A stretch of DNA of 64,000 bases from positions 3,239,001 to 3,303,000 of the forward strand of contig NZ_CP091716.1 of assembly GCF_022009635.1 (NCBI RefSeq). The letters are read 5' to 3'. The translations under genes were made by a program, and so were the position numbers. Positions within the stretch are counted from its first letter, which is position 1. Every line of letters begins with the position of its first letter. This DNA is from Variovorax paradoxus (lineage in GTDB: Bacteria; Pseudomonadota; Gammaproteobacteria; Burkholderiales; Burkholderiaceae_C). The notes below the pieces were generated by a model, which worked only from the letters and a program-made list of their open reading frames with translations, was not told the origin of the DNA and did not search any database. Shown here in pieces: positions 10,421-20,999 of this stretch.

Positions 10421-11581
10421 ATGAAATCACATCGTTCAAACCGCCGGCAGGCCTTGCGCTGCGGCGTCCTCGCACTCGCCGTGGCCGCCCACGCGGGCGC
10501 CTTCGCGCAGGTCGCCAACGTCGACGTCGACAAGGAAATGCAGGAGCAAGCGCGCCTCATGACCGCCACGCCCGAGGGGCCGGCCGGCCAGCCCTGGCTG
10601 CAGCGCATCGGCGGCAAGACCGTCGACACCGCCAAGTACAGGAAGAAGGGCCCCTACACGCTGTGTTTCTCGAACGCGAGCGTGGGCAACCCGTGGCGCG
10701 TGGTCGGCTGGAACACCATGCAGGCCGAGGTCGAGCTGAACAAGGCCGACATCAAGGGCTTCGAATACGCCGACGCGCAGGGCAAGGACGAGAAGCAGAT
10801 CTCCGACATCCGCTCGCTCGTGAACAGCGGCAAGTGCGACGCGCTGATCGTCTCGCCCAACACCTCGGCCGCGCTCACGCCCGCGGTGGAAGAAGCGTGC
10901 AAGAAGCTGCCCGTGGTGACTTTCGACCGCTCGGTGGACAGCCTGTGCCCGGTGACGGCGGTGCGCTCCATCGGCGGCTATGCCTGGGGCAAGGTCGGCG
11001 CCGACTTCATCGCGGCCAACGCGCCCAAGGGCGGCAAGGTGCTGGTGCTGCGCACCGCGCCGGGCGTGGACCTGTTCGAGACGCGCTGGGCCGCCGCCAA
11101 GAAGGTGTTCGACGCATCGGGCCTGAAGGTGGTGGGCAACGAGTTCGTGGGCGGCGACCGCGCCAAGACCAAGGCCACGGTGGCCGACTACCTCAGCCGC
11201 AGCGGCAAGATCGACGCGGTGTGGGTCGACCTGGGGGCGGTGTCGGTGGCCGTGGCCGAGGCCTTCGAGGACGCGGGCCAGCCTTACCCCATCATCACCG
11301 GCGAAGACCAGCAGGACTACCTGCAGGCCTGGAAGAAGAACGGCTTCAAGGGCATCGCGCCCACGTACCCGGCCTACCAGTGGCGCACGGCCGTGATCGC
11401 CGCGCTCAAGGCGTTGAAAGGCGAGCCGCTGCCGTCGCCGACGTGGATCCTGCCGCAGCCGAGCATCACCGCCAAGGAACTGCCGCAGTACGTGAACGAC
11501 AAGCTGCCGCCGCTGCACTATTCGATGTGCGGTTGCGAGAAGATGCCGGGCTACCCGCAGCGCTGGGGCGGCAAGCAGTAA
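10421..11581 (+). CDS. Ribose-type ABC importer substrate-binding protein
   Basis: 386-residue periplasmic receptor with a signal peptide (residues 1 to about 33, ending GAFAQ) and a type I periplasmic-binding fold. Key stretches are LCFSNASVGNPWRV, ALIVSPNTSAAL, VTFDRSVDSL and AVWVDLGAVSVAVAEAF. The ATG at 10421 follows AGGAGACAAACC; an upstream in-frame ATG at 10361 is rejected because it would precede the signal peptide. It is strikingly similar in layout to the binding domain of the regulator at 3909-5252. The stop overlaps the GMC gene start (TAATG). Confidence 0.92.
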   Translation: MKSHRSNRRQALRCGVLALAVAAHAGAFAQVANVDVDKEMQEQARLMTATPEGPAGQPWLQRIGGKTVDTAKYRKKGPYTLCFSNASVGNPWRVVGWNTMQAEVELNKADIKGFEYADAQGKDEKQISDIRSLVNSGKCDALIVSPNTSAALTPAVEEACKKLPVVTFDRSVDSLCPVTAVRSIGGYAWGKVGADFIAANAPKGGKVLVLRTAPGVDLFETRWAAAKKVFDASGLKVVGNEFVGGDRAKTKATVADYLSRSGKIDAVWVDLGAVSVAVAEAFEDAGQPYPIITGEDQQDYLQAWKKNGFKGIAPTYPAYQWRTAVIAALKALKGEPLPSPTWILPQPSITAKELPQYVNDKLPPLHYSMCGCEKMPGYPQRWGGKQ

Positions 11582-13296
11582 TGGCGCAGCCCATCGACTA
11601 CCTGATCCTGGGCGGTGGCACGGCGGGCTGCGCGCTCGCCGCGCGGCTGTCGGAAGACGCGGGCAAGCGCGTGGTGCTGGTGGAGGCCGGGCGCGACCTG
11701 CGGCCCGACGCCATGAGCGACAGCATCCGCAGCCGCTACCCCGGCCTGGCCTACCTGGACAAGCAGAACATCTGGACGGCCCTGGTCGCCACCGTGAGCG
11801 GCGCGCCCACGCGCCAGCCCAACCGCACGCCGCGCGGCTACGAACAGGGGCGGGTGCTGGGCGGCGGCTCGGCCATCAACGCGATGGTGGCCAACCGCGG
11901 CGCGCCCGACGACTACGACGAGTGGGCCCGGCTGGGCGCCGAGGGCTGGAGCGGCGAGGTTGCGCTGAAGTACTTCCGCAAGCTGGAGCGCGACTGCGAT
12001 TTCGACGACGCCTACCACGGCCGCGGCGGCCCGGTGCCGGTGCGCCGGCTCGCGCCGGAGCGGGTGTCGCCTTTCGTGCAGGCGGTGTGCCGCTCGCTGC
12101 GCATGCGCGGCCATCCGCAGTACCCCGACCAGAACGGCGAATGGAAAGACGGCGTGTTCCCCGCCGCCATTGCCACCAGCGACGACGGCCAGCGCGTGCC
12201 CGCGTCCATCGTCTACCTGACGCCCGAGGTGCGCGCGCGCAAGAACCTGCGCATCGTCACCGACACCCACGTACAGCGGCTTTTGTTCGAAGGCGCGCGC
12301 GTGACCGGCGCGGAGGCGGGCGGCCAGCCGATGCATGCGGCGCACACCATCGTGTGCATGGGCGGCATCCACTCGGCCGCGCTGCTGATGCGCAGCGGCA
12401 TCGGCCCGGCGGCCGACCTGCGCGCGCTGGGCATCGAGGTGAAGGCCGACCGCCCCGGCGTCGGCATGAACCTGATGGAGCACCCGCTGACGGCGGTGTC
12501 GACCTACCTGCCGCCCGCGTCCCGCATGAAGGACCTGGCCGAGCACCACGACCAGGCGCTGCTGCGCTACACCTCGAAAAGCATTCCGAATGCGCCGGCC
12601 GGCGACATGCACGTGGCCATCATCGGCCGCACCGCGTGGCACGCCATCGGCCAGCGCATGGGCACGATGTTGATCTGGGTCAACAAGTCGTACTCGCGCG
12701 GCACCGTGAAGCTGCGTTCGGCCGATCCGCTGGAGGAGCCGGTGGTCGACTTCCGGCTGCTTTCGGACCCGCGCGACCTGGCGCGGCTGAAGGAAGGCTT
12801 CGGCGTGGCGGCCAGGGCGCTGGGCGATGCCAACCTGGACGGCGTGCGCGGCCCGGTGTTCCCGACCAGCTATTCGGAGCGCGTGCGCAAGGTCTCTGCA
12901 CCAGGCGCCTGGAACGCATTCCAGATGGGCGCGCTGTCGTTCATCCTCGACTGGGCGGGGCCGCTGCGCGGCGCCATCGTGCACGGGCTCATCACGCTGG
13001 GCGTGCGCATCGACGACCTGCTGAACGACGACGCCAAGCTCACCGAGTTCATCGGCAACGGCGTGGCCGGCGTGTGGCATGCCTCGGGCACCTGCAAGAT
13101 GGGCGCCGGCGACGACCCGACGGCCGTGACCGACGGCGCCGGCCGGGTCTACGGCGTGGAGGGGCTGCGCGTGTGCGACTCGTCGATCATGCCGTCGATA
13201 CCGCGCGCCAACACCAACATGCCGACCCTGATGCTGACCGAGCGGATCGCGGACCTGATCAAGGCGGAGGCGCGAGAGGGTGCAGTGGCTGTCTGA
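11581..13296 (+). CDS. GMC family FAD oxidoreductase (choline/alcohol dehydrogenase-like)
   Basis: 571-residue glucose-methanol-choline family flavoenzyme oxidising an alcohol. The N-terminal dinucleotide motif ILGGGTAGCALAARLSE, the second signature GGGSAINAMVANRG, the catalytic histidine in WHASGTCKMG (about residue 499) and the C-terminal RANTNMPTLM with the second active-site position (Asn) are all present. No signal peptide is visible, so it is likely cytoplasmic. Its start overlaps the receptor stop by one base. With the ALDH gene it probably forms an alcohol-to-aldehyde-to-acid route for the imported substrate. Confidence 0.9.
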   Translation: MAQPIDYLILGGGTAGCALAARLSEDAGKRVVLVEAGRDLRPDAMSDSIRSRYPGLAYLDKQNIWTALVATVSGAPTRQPNRTPRGYEQGRVLGGGSAINAMVANRGAPDDYDEWARLGAEGWSGEVALKYFRKLERDCDFDDAYHGRGGPVPVRRLAPERVSPFVQAVCRSLRMRGHPQYPDQNGEWKDGVFPAAIATSDDGQRVPASIVYLTPEVRARKNLRIVTDTHVQRLLFEGARVTGAEAGGQPMHAAHTIVCMGGIHSAALLMRSGIGPAADLRALGIEVKADRPGVGMNLMEHPLTAVSTYLPPASRMKDLAEHHDQALLRYTSKSIPNAPAGDMHVAIIGRTAWHAIGQRMGTMLIWVNKSYSRGTVKLRSADPLEEPVVDFRLLSDPRDLARLKEGFGVAARALGDANLDGVRGPVFPTSYSERVRKVSAPGAWNAFQMGALSFILDWAGPLRGAIVHGLITLGVRIDDLLNDDAKLTEFIGNGVAGVWHASGTCKMGAGDDPTAVTDGAGRVYGVEGLRVCDSSIMPSIPRANTNMPTLMLTERIADLIKAEAREGAVAV

Positions 13297-13300
13297 GGCT

Positions 13301-14728
13301 TCAGGCCTCTTCGAATGCCTGCAGCAGCAGCTCAGACAGCTCGGCAACGAGCGCCTCGCGTTGCGGCGACGGGCGCCAGAAGGCGCGCGTGGTCACGCCG
13401 CTCGCCTCCCACTCCGGGTGGTTGCGCGCGGGCTGCGCGGCGCGCACTGCCGCTGCGGCAGCACGGGTCGGGGCATCGCCGTCGGCGGGCGCCTCGGCCG
13501 CGATGCGCTGCGTGGCGGCATGGCCGCGCACTTCCAGTGCCTGCGTGAGCTTGAGCTGCCATGCGACCAGCGCGAACAGCACGCCGTCTTCGACAGTCAG
13601 TTCATGCACGTCGCGCAGCTTGTTGGCGAGCTTGCGGCCCAGCGGCCCCCAGCCCTGCGACACCGCGCCGCCGATGGCGCCGCCCAGGGCCGCGCCCGCG
13701 CCGAGCGAGATGCCGGCCACGGCCAGGTCGGCCACCACGCCCACCGCGGCGCCGATGACCGCGCCCTTGCCCAGGCGCAGGCCCGCGTCCTTCATGGCCT
13801 CGGGGCTGAAGAAGTCGAGCGTCCAGCGGCCTTCGATGATCGGCAGCGGCGCTTCGTCGGCGTCGCCCTGGCGAAAGCCGTAGAGCGCGAGCAGGTCGTC
13901 GGTGCAGTGCTGGGCCTTGTCGAACACGGTCTTCCGCAGCGCCGCGACCAGCGTCTGCCGTCGCCCGGCATCGGCGAATTCGGCCGCCTGCACCGTGCGG
14001 CGCACCGAGGCGGCATCGACCAGCAGCGCGGCGATGCGCGTGCAGGCCGAGCGGCGGCGGCCGGCGGCTTCGGTTTCCAGCGAGTCGACCACGCCGCGCA
14101 GCAGTTCGCGGCGGTCGCGCAGCAGGGTGGCGAGGTCGTTGTACAGGTCTTGCTCGGCGCCGACGAACGGCGCCGCCGCGTCGAAGCGCACCTGCACATG
14201 CAGGCCGTAGGCCGACAGAAGCTCTTTCCATGCCGGCTCGCGGCTCGCGGCATCGCGCACGAAGTTCAGCACCGGCAGCACGGGGCGCGCGCAGGCGTTG
14301 AGCAGTTCGATCTCGTCGCGAAACTTGGGCAGCACCGGCTCGCGCACGTCGATGACGAGGAAGGCTGCGTCGATGTCGAGCATGGTGCGCAGCACCTTGG
14401 CCTCCTGCTCGAACACGCCGTGCGCCTCCGGGCCTTGCAGGAACTGGCGGATGCGCTCGGGCGGCGTGGCCTGCGGGTCGAAGCGGGCGAGGTGCTCGCG
14501 CAATGCGACGGCATCTTCGAGGCCCGGCGTGTCGAAGAAGCGCACGGCGGTTTCGTCTTCGACCTCGAGGTCGACCGACTCGACATGGCGCGTGGTGCCA
14601 GGGCGCTGCGACACCTCGCCGAAGTCGACGCGTCGCGTGAGCGTGCGCAGCAGCGAGGTCTTGCCCGCGTTGGTGTGGCCGACGACCGCGATGCGGACGG
14701 GTTGCTGTTGTTGTTGTTGCTGCGTCAT
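13301..14728 (-). CDS. DUF3482-type membrane-associated GTPase
   Basis: 475-residue protein with an N-terminal Era/TrmE-like G domain: Walker A GHTNAGKTSLLR (about residues 17-28), switch II DTPG and a G4-like NFVRD. The C-terminal half has Gly/Ala-rich hydrophobic helices (KGAVIGAAVGVVADLAVAG) typical of DUF3482. The protein begins MTQQQQQQQP, encoded by a CAA/CAG run. The ATG overlaps the stop of the DUF2868 gene (ATGA at 14725-14728). The pair is conserved in beta- and gammaproteobacteria; its cellular role is unknown to me. Confidence 0.85.
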   Translation of the reverse strand: MTQQQQQQQPVRIAVVGHTNAGKTSLLRTLTRRVDFGEVSQRPGTTRHVESVDLEVEDETAVRFFDTPGLEDAVALREHLARFDPQATPPERIRQFLQGPEAHGVFEQEAKVLRTMLDIDAAFLVIDVREPVLPKFRDEIELLNACARPVLPVLNFVRDAASREPAWKELLSAYGLHVQVRFDAAAPFVGAEQDLYNDLATLLRDRRELLRGVVDSLETEAAGRRRSACTRIAALLVDAASVRRTVQAAEFADAGRRQTLVAALRKTVFDKAQHCTDDLLALYGFRQGDADEAPLPIIEGRWTLDFFSPEAMKDAGLRLGKGAVIGAAVGVVADLAVAGISLGAGAALGGAIGGAVSQGWGPLGRKLANKLRDVHELTVEDGVLFALVAWQLKLTQALEVRGHAATQRIAAEAPADGDAPTRAAAAAVRAAQPARNHPEWEASGVTTRAFWRPSPQREALVAELSELLLQAFEEA

Positions 14729-16137
14729 TGCGCGACGGCCTCGTTCGGCCGCAGGGCGAGCGTCAGGGTGTCGCTGGCGAAGACGCTCTCCAGGCCGCTG
14801 TCGCGCAGCCAGTCGAGCCAGCGCTGGATGGCGGTGGCATCCGGTGCGCCCGCCAGCCACAGGCGGCATTCGCCGCAATGCGCCAGCACCTCGCGCAGAA
14901 AGCGTTCGGTGCCGCGGTCGGGGCTCGATGCGGCATGGCAGGCCAGCAGCACGGTGCGCGGATGGGCGCTTGCCAACTGGTCGAGCAGCGTGCGGCGCGC
15001 CGGGGCGCTGCCGTCGATGCGCTCCACGCGCGTGGCGGCATCGAGCGGCAGACCGGCCGGCGGCCAGGGCATGTCGGGCGGTAGTTCGAAGCCGATGACG
15101 AAGAGGCCATCGTGCTGCTGCGATGCCGGCAGGCCCGCCGGTGCACCGGTGCGCGAGCGGCCCGGGTCGGCATCGACGATGGCGGCAGGCGCCAGCGCGG
15201 CGAAGCGCGCGAGCAGCTTGCGGTAGTAGGGCTCGTGCCAGTCGGGTTGCAGCGCCTTGCGTCGGCGCTTCCAGACGGCGGCGCTCAGCAGCACCAGCAC
15301 AAGGCGGGGCAGCAGGCCGTAGACCGCGATGCAGCCGGTGAGCCACAGCGCCCAGGTGCGCTGGCCCGCCGCGCCGGGCGCCGCTGCCAGCACCGTGGCG
15401 GCGTCCGGCACCGGAAAGCCGAGCTGCGCGGGCGCCCAGCCCAGCGACTGCACGGCGCGCACGAAGAAGGCCGGATCGAGGATCGTCGTTTCCCAGCTCA
15501 GCGTGTAGCTGCGGAAGGCGAGCGCGAACAGCATCGAGCCCAGCACCACGATGAACGACAGCGACCAGATGCCGTGGCTGACCAGCCCGAAGGCCCAGGG
15601 CAGCAGCCGGGCACGCGTCAGCAGGCCGGTGGCCGCGCGCAGCAGCACCGGCGCCTGCCCATGCTTGCCGCCCGCCACGCGCGCGGTGAGCGAGAGCCAC
15701 ATCCAGCCGAGCGACGCGGTGCCGAAGGAGCCGAGCGGAAAGCAGAGCCCCAAAAGCCACAGCAGCAGCGTGAGCGCGTGCAGCCCCAGCAGGCTCACGA
15801 GCGCGACGACCACGTTGATGTGCCGCTCCCCGCCGCCGACCACGTTGCCCGCGAGGCCGAGGCCGGCCATCACGATCAGCGCCACCAGCGCGATCAGCAC
15901 CCAAGGCGCCCATTGCCGGGCGCGTGAAATTTCAGGCTGCAGGCCGATGCGTTCGCCGAGCTGGCGTGCGCGTTCGATGATTTGCGTGTGCGCATCGGTG
16001 ATGCCAGTGGTGCGCGAGGCGAGGGCGGCGCGCATGGCTTGCGCGTCGTCGAGCGGACCGCTCTGTTCGACCCACCGTATCGCCTCGGTGATCACCGCAT
16101 CTGAAATGGCTGGTTCGCGCGGCGCGGTGTTGGTCAA
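14725..16137 (-). CDS. DUF2868 family membrane protein
   Basis: 470-residue membrane protein. It has hydrophobic segments at about residues 70-95 (PWVLIALVALIVMAGLGLAG), 105-140, 190-215 and 285-305, and a soluble C-terminal part rich in Arg/Ala. The start appears to be TTG at 16137, with GAAGGGA about nine bases upstream; the next methionine is well inside the conserved N-terminal region. It is coupled to the DUF3482 GTPase by an ATGA overlap, which suggests one complex at the inner membrane. No catalytic motif recognised. Confidence 0.78.
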   Translation of the reverse strand: MTNTAPREPAISDAVITEAIRWVEQSGPLDDAQAMRAALASRTTGITDAHTQIIERARQLGERIGLQPEISRARQWAPWVLIALVALIVMAGLGLAGNVVGGGERHINVVVALVSLLGLHALTLLLWLLGLCFPLGSFGTASLGWMWLSLTARVAGGKHGQAPVLLRAATGLLTRARLLPWAFGLVSHGIWSLSFIVVLGSMLFALAFRSYTLSWETTILDPAFFVRAVQSLGWAPAQLGFPVPDAATVLAAAPGAAGQRTWALWLTGCIAVYGLLPRLVLVLLSAAVWKRRRKALQPDWHEPYYRKLLARFAALAPAAIVDADPGRSRTGAPAGLPASQQHDGLFVIGFELPPDMPWPPAGLPLDAATRVERIDGSAPARRTLLDQLASAHPRTVLLACHAASSPDRGTERFLREVLAHCGECRLWLAGAPDATAIQRWLDWLRDSGLESVFASDTLTLALRPNEAVAQ

Positions 16138-16217
16138 CAGGGTCCCTTCGCAAGTGAGGCCCCGTGCGGTGCCGGGGCGCGCGAATTATGCCCGGTGCAC
16201 TTCAGATGCCCATGAGA

Positions 16218-16241
16218 AACGGGGCCGCGAGCGGCCCCGTT
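16218..16241 (-). terminator. Intrinsic terminator after the small membrane peptide gene
   Basis: An 11-base perfect stem (AACGGGGCCGC pairing with GCGGCCCCGTT) with a tiny loop lies just beyond the stop of the 24-residue gene. In minus-strand sense it is followed by a short T-rich stretch (TTTCTC). It probably ends that transcript; the weak T-run makes this moderate. Confidence 0.55.
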
Positions 16242-16274
16242 CCAGAGGGTGTCGGAGCAGGGGCGTGCCCGGTC

Positions 16275-16349
16275 TCAGCGAAGGCCGAAGAACGAGAGCA
16301 CGGCAACCACGACCACGACCAGACCGACGATGTAAATGATGGAATTCAC
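16275..16349 (-). CDS. 24-residue single-span membrane peptide
   Basis: Short gene too small for ORF calling at usual cut-offs. The translation begins (M/V)NSIIYIVGLVVVVVAVL and ends SFFGLR: one hydrophobic helix and a charged C-terminus, reminiscent of tiny membrane peptides widespread in Proteobacteria. The start is GTG at 16347-16349 with GGAG eight bases upstream. A strong hairpin follows 34 bases after the stop. Presence of an RBS, a TM helix and a terminator supports a real gene; function unknown. Confidence 0.6.
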   Translation of the reverse strand: MNSIIYIVGLVVVVVAVLSFFGLR

Positions 16350-16507
16350 GCGAGACTCCGTTGTTGACGACGATGTCAGCATCGCGCCGCGCAGGGTGCG
16401 CGAATGTCGGCGGCAGGCGGCGTGTGATGTAGGACTTGCGAAGCGCGAAGTCGTACCCGGGCATCGCCATCGGACTACACCGCCGTGCTTGTGCCTCGCT
16501 CTGACGG

Positions 16508-17089
16508 TCAGCGCTTCTTTTCGGGCCCCAGTGCCTGTTCCACCAGCCAGCGCATCGCCGCGCGGACTTCTTTCGCATCGGCGCCCGCGTCGATTTCCAG
16601 CGCTGCGCGGTCGAAGGCGGCCGACAGCAACTGCGACAGCGCATCGACCGAGACTTCGCCGCGCCCCATGCCCGCGCGCGCGAGGCCCTGGCGCAGCGAG
16701 TGCGCGGCGTTGGCGTCGTCGATCGCCATGATTTCCGCCATGCCCAGCACGGCAGGGCCGTCCACCAGCAAAAGCCGCGTGCGGCCCGGCACGGTCATGG
16801 CGTTCAGGTAGGCCTCGCTGCCTTCGAGCAGGGCTTCGCGCGGGCCCAGCCGCTCGGGCGTGGCGGCCTCGATGTCGGCCGCCACGGCCATCGCCTCGCG
16901 CGCAAGCACCTGCCGGAAGAGGTCGCGCTTGTCGGCGAAGTGGTGGTACAGAGCGCCGCGCGTGATGCCGGCCGCCAGGGCGATCTCCGGCGTGGAGGTG
17001 TCGCCGTAGCCCTTGCTGACGAAGAGCGCGCGGGCGGCTTCTAGCAGGGCGAGCTGGGTGCTTTCGGTGCGTTCGCGATTGGTAGCCAT
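16508..17089 (-). CDS. TetR family transcriptional regulator
   Basis: 193-residue TetR-type repressor. The N-terminal HTH spans about residues 10-55, with STPEIALAAGITRGALYHHF as recognition region followed by ADKRDLFRQVL. The C-terminal part is a helical ligand domain. It is divergent from the VOC gene at 17173. The intergenic gap holds two copies of an 18-bp partly palindromic sequence, so autoregulation and control of the VOC gene are likely. The inducer is unknown. Confidence 0.9.
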   Translation of the reverse strand: MATNRERTESTQLALLEAARALFVSKGYGDTSTPEIALAAGITRGALYHHFADKRDLFRQVLAREAMAVAADIEAATPERLGPREALLEGSEAYLNAMTVPGRTRLLLVDGPAVLGMAEIMAIDDANAAHSLRQGLARAGMGRGEVSVDALSQLLSAAFDRAALEIDAGADAKEVRAAMRWLVEQALGPEKKR

Positions 17090-17100
17090 GACGGGTAATT

Positions 17101-17152
17101 TACATGCAGGCTGTCTGTAGGTTAGTATTTAACGTACGTGCAGACTGTATGT
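17101..17152. promoter_or_regulatory. Two matching TetR-type operators
   Basis: TACATGCAGGCTGTCTGT at 17101-17118 and TACGTGCAGACTGTATGT at 17135-17152 match at 15 of 18 positions and are each partly palindromic around CAG-R-CTG. They sit in the divergent promoter gap between the TetR gene and the VOC gene, 34 bases apart (about three helical turns). This layout is what two TetR dimers would need; the TetR assignment is an inference. Confidence 0.65.
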
Positions 17153-17172
17153 TTTATGAAAAGGTCGATTCC

Positions 17173-17604
17173 ATGAAAGTCACGAGCTATTACCCCGTCG
17201 TCATGACCGAAGACGTGGCCGGCACCGCCGCCTTCTACCAGTCGCACTTCGGCTTCGTGCCGCTTTTTTCCAGCGACTGGTATGTGCACCTGCAACTGGC
17301 GGAGCAGCCCTCGGTGAACCTCGCCGTGCTCGACGGCCGCCACGAGACCATTCCCGAAGCGGCGCGCGGGCAGGTGGCGGCGGGCCTGCTGCTGAACTTC
17401 GAGATGGAAGACCCCGACGCGGTGCACGAGCGGCTGAAGGCGGCCGGCCTGCCGATCCTGTTGCCGCTGCGCGACGAGGCCTTCGGCCAGCGCCACTTCA
17501 TCACGCGCGACCCGAACGGCGTGCTGATCGACATCATCAAGCCGATCCCGCCGTCGGGGGAGTTCGCGGCGCAGTACGAAGCAGGGGCGCTGCCGACCGC
17601 CTGA
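17173..17604 (+). CDS. VOC family (glyoxalase/bleomycin-resistance-like) protein
   Basis: 143-residue single-unit vicinal oxygen chelate protein. It shows the typical beta-alpha-beta opening ([20 protein letters not shown]) and the C-terminal [19 protein letters not shown], with histidine and aspartate where metal ligands or fold residues usually lie. The ATG at 17173 follows AAAAGG; longer alternatives from 17104 would run through the operators. It is divergent from the TetR gene and is probably its regulated target. Substrate unknown; such proteins range from antibiotic binding to dioxygenases. Confidence 0.8.
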   Translation: MKVTSYYPVVMTEDVAGTAAFYQSHFGFVPLFSSDWYVHLQLAEQPSVNLAVLDGRHETIPEAARGQVAAGLLLNFEMEDPDAVHERLKAAGLPILLPLRDEAFGQRHFITRDPNGVLIDIIKPIPPSGEFAAQYEAGALPTA

Positions 17605-17610
17605 AGGCGA

Positions 17611-19509
<1,899 letters not shown>

Positions 19510-19686
19510 GCATGACCTTGCCCCGAAAAGGTGCGTTCCTCGGGTGTCGCCCGGGGAACAGTCCGGCTAGGGTTGTCACTCTCCGGAGGCCGAATCGTTA
19601 TCGACTATGTTTTGGTGGCTTCGCGCTTGCGCGTCGTCGCTTTCGGTCCGACCAGAAATTTCACAACAACGTTGGAGACGTTTTCC

Positions 19687-20916
19687 ATGCACTTTCGTTT
19701 CAAGCTGCTGGCGCTGACCAGCGCGCTCGCCTTCTCGATGGGCGCCCTCGCTGCCGATCCGATCAAGATCGGCGTGGACGGCCCCTTCACCGGAGGCTCG
19801 TCCTCGATGGGCGTGAGCATGCGCGACGGCGTTCGCCTGGCCGCTGAGGAGATCAACAAGTCGGGTGGCGTGCTGGGCCGGCAGATCCAGCTGATCGAGC
19901 GCGACGACGAGGCCAAGAACGAACGCGGCGTGCAGATCGCGCAGGAGTTCGTGAACAAGGAAAAGGTCGTGGCCGCCGTGGGCTACATCAACACCGGCGT
20001 GGCGCTGGCCTCGCAGCGCTTCTTCCAGGACGCGAAGATTCCGGTGCTCAACAACGTGGCGACGGGCTCCGTCATCACCCACCAGTTCGACAAGGACCCG
20101 GAGAACTACGTTTTCCGCAACGCCGCGCACGACAGCATCCAGGCGCCGATGATCGTGGAAGAGGCGATCACGCGGCGCGGCTACAAGAAGGTCGCCATCC
20201 TGGCCGACTCCACCAACTACGGCCAGCTCGGCCGCGAGGACCTGGAGCGCGCGCTCAAGAACAAGGGCATCACGCCCGTGGCGGTCGAGAAGTTCAACAT
20301 CAAGGACGTCGACATGACGGCCCAGCTGCTGAAGTCGAAGGAAGCCGGCGCCGAGGCCGTGCTCACCTACGGCATCGGCCCCGAGCTGGCCCAGATCGCC
20401 AACGGCATGACCAAGCTGGGCTGGAAGGTGCCGATCATCGGCAGCTGGACCCTGGCGATGGCCAACTTCATCGACAACGCCGGCCCCGGCGGCGACGGCG
20501 CGCGCATGCCGCAGACCTTCATCCAGGAGCCGACGAACCCCAAGCGCAAGGCCTTCATCGACGCCTTCGTCGGCAAGTTCAAGCCCAAGAACAACCGCAT
20601 GGATTCGCCGGTGTCGGCGGCGCAGGGCTACGACTCCATCTACCTGCTGGCGGCCGCGATCAAGCAGGCAGGCAGCACCGACGGGCCGAAGATCAAGGCC
20701 GCGCTGGAAGACCTGCAGGCGCCGGTCGAGGGCGTGGTGACGACCTACAACAAGCCCTTCACCAAGACCGACCATGACGCCATCACCGCCAACATTCCGG
20801 TGTTCGGCGAGGTCAAGGGCGGCCGCGTGGTGTTCGCCAACCCCGACGACCAGAAGAACGCCGGCACCGTCCGCATGAAGGACGTGGCGGCCAACGACGC
20901 CTTGCTGAAGAAGTAA
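19687..20916 (+). CDS. Branched-chain amino acid-type ABC transporter substrate-binding protein
   Basis: 409-residue periplasmic receptor of the LivK/HAAT family. It has a signal peptide (residues 1-21, ending MGALAADP), then the type I fold opening DPIKIGVDGPFTGGSSSMGV and the segment GGVLGRQIQLIERDDEAKNE typical of the family. The ATG at 19687 follows GGAG at 19674-19677. It heads the importer genes livH-livMG-livF and is separated from them by a hairpin terminator, which would give extra receptor over membrane parts. The ligand may be a hydrophobic amino acid, amide or aromatic acid. Confidence 0.92.
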   Translation: MHFRFKLLALTSALAFSMGALAADPIKIGVDGPFTGGSSSMGVSMRDGVRLAAEEINKSGGVLGRQIQLIERDDEAKNERGVQIAQEFVNKEKVVAAVGYINTGVALASQRFFQDAKIPVLNNVATGSVITHQFDKDPENYVFRNAAHDSIQAPMIVEEAITRRGYKKVAILADSTNYGQLGREDLERALKNKGITPVAVEKFNIKDVDMTAQLLKSKEAGAEAVLTYGIGPELAQIANGMTKLGWKVPIIGSWTLAMANFIDNAGPGGDGARMPQTFIQEPTNPKRKAFIDAFVGKFKPKNNRMDSPVSAAQGYDSIYLLAAAIKQAGSTDGPKIKAALEDLQAPVEGVVTTYNKPFTKTDHDAITANIPVFGEVKGGRVVFANPDDQKNAGTVRMKDVAANDALLKK

Positions 20917-20934
20917 GCAGCGGCCCGAGCGCCG

Positions 20935-20974
20935 GCGCCGCCCCGGGGCCTGTTCCCGCGGCGGCGCGTTTTTT
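20935..20974 (+). terminator. Intrinsic terminator/attenuator between receptor and permease genes
   Basis: GCGCCGCC (20935-20942) pairs with GGCGGCGC (20960-20967) and is followed by GTTTTTT. It lies 19 bases after the receptor stop and before the permease gene, so most transcripts should end here, with read-through feeding the downstream transporter genes. Confidence 0.75.
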
Positions 20975-20999
20975 GGTTCAACGCTTCTCTCGAGCCGCC

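Noticed and set aside
10663..11580. In-frame N-terminal extension of the GMC oxidoreductase (877 residues in total)
   Set aside because: The extension is an alternative frame of the receptor gene and is Arg/Gly-rich. The GMC family start with its dinucleotide motif lies at 11581.
13285..13315. GAGGC-TTCAG-GCCTC hairpin between the convergent GMC and GTPase genes
   Set aside because: The stem is only five base pairs and has no T-run, so it was not called a terminator.
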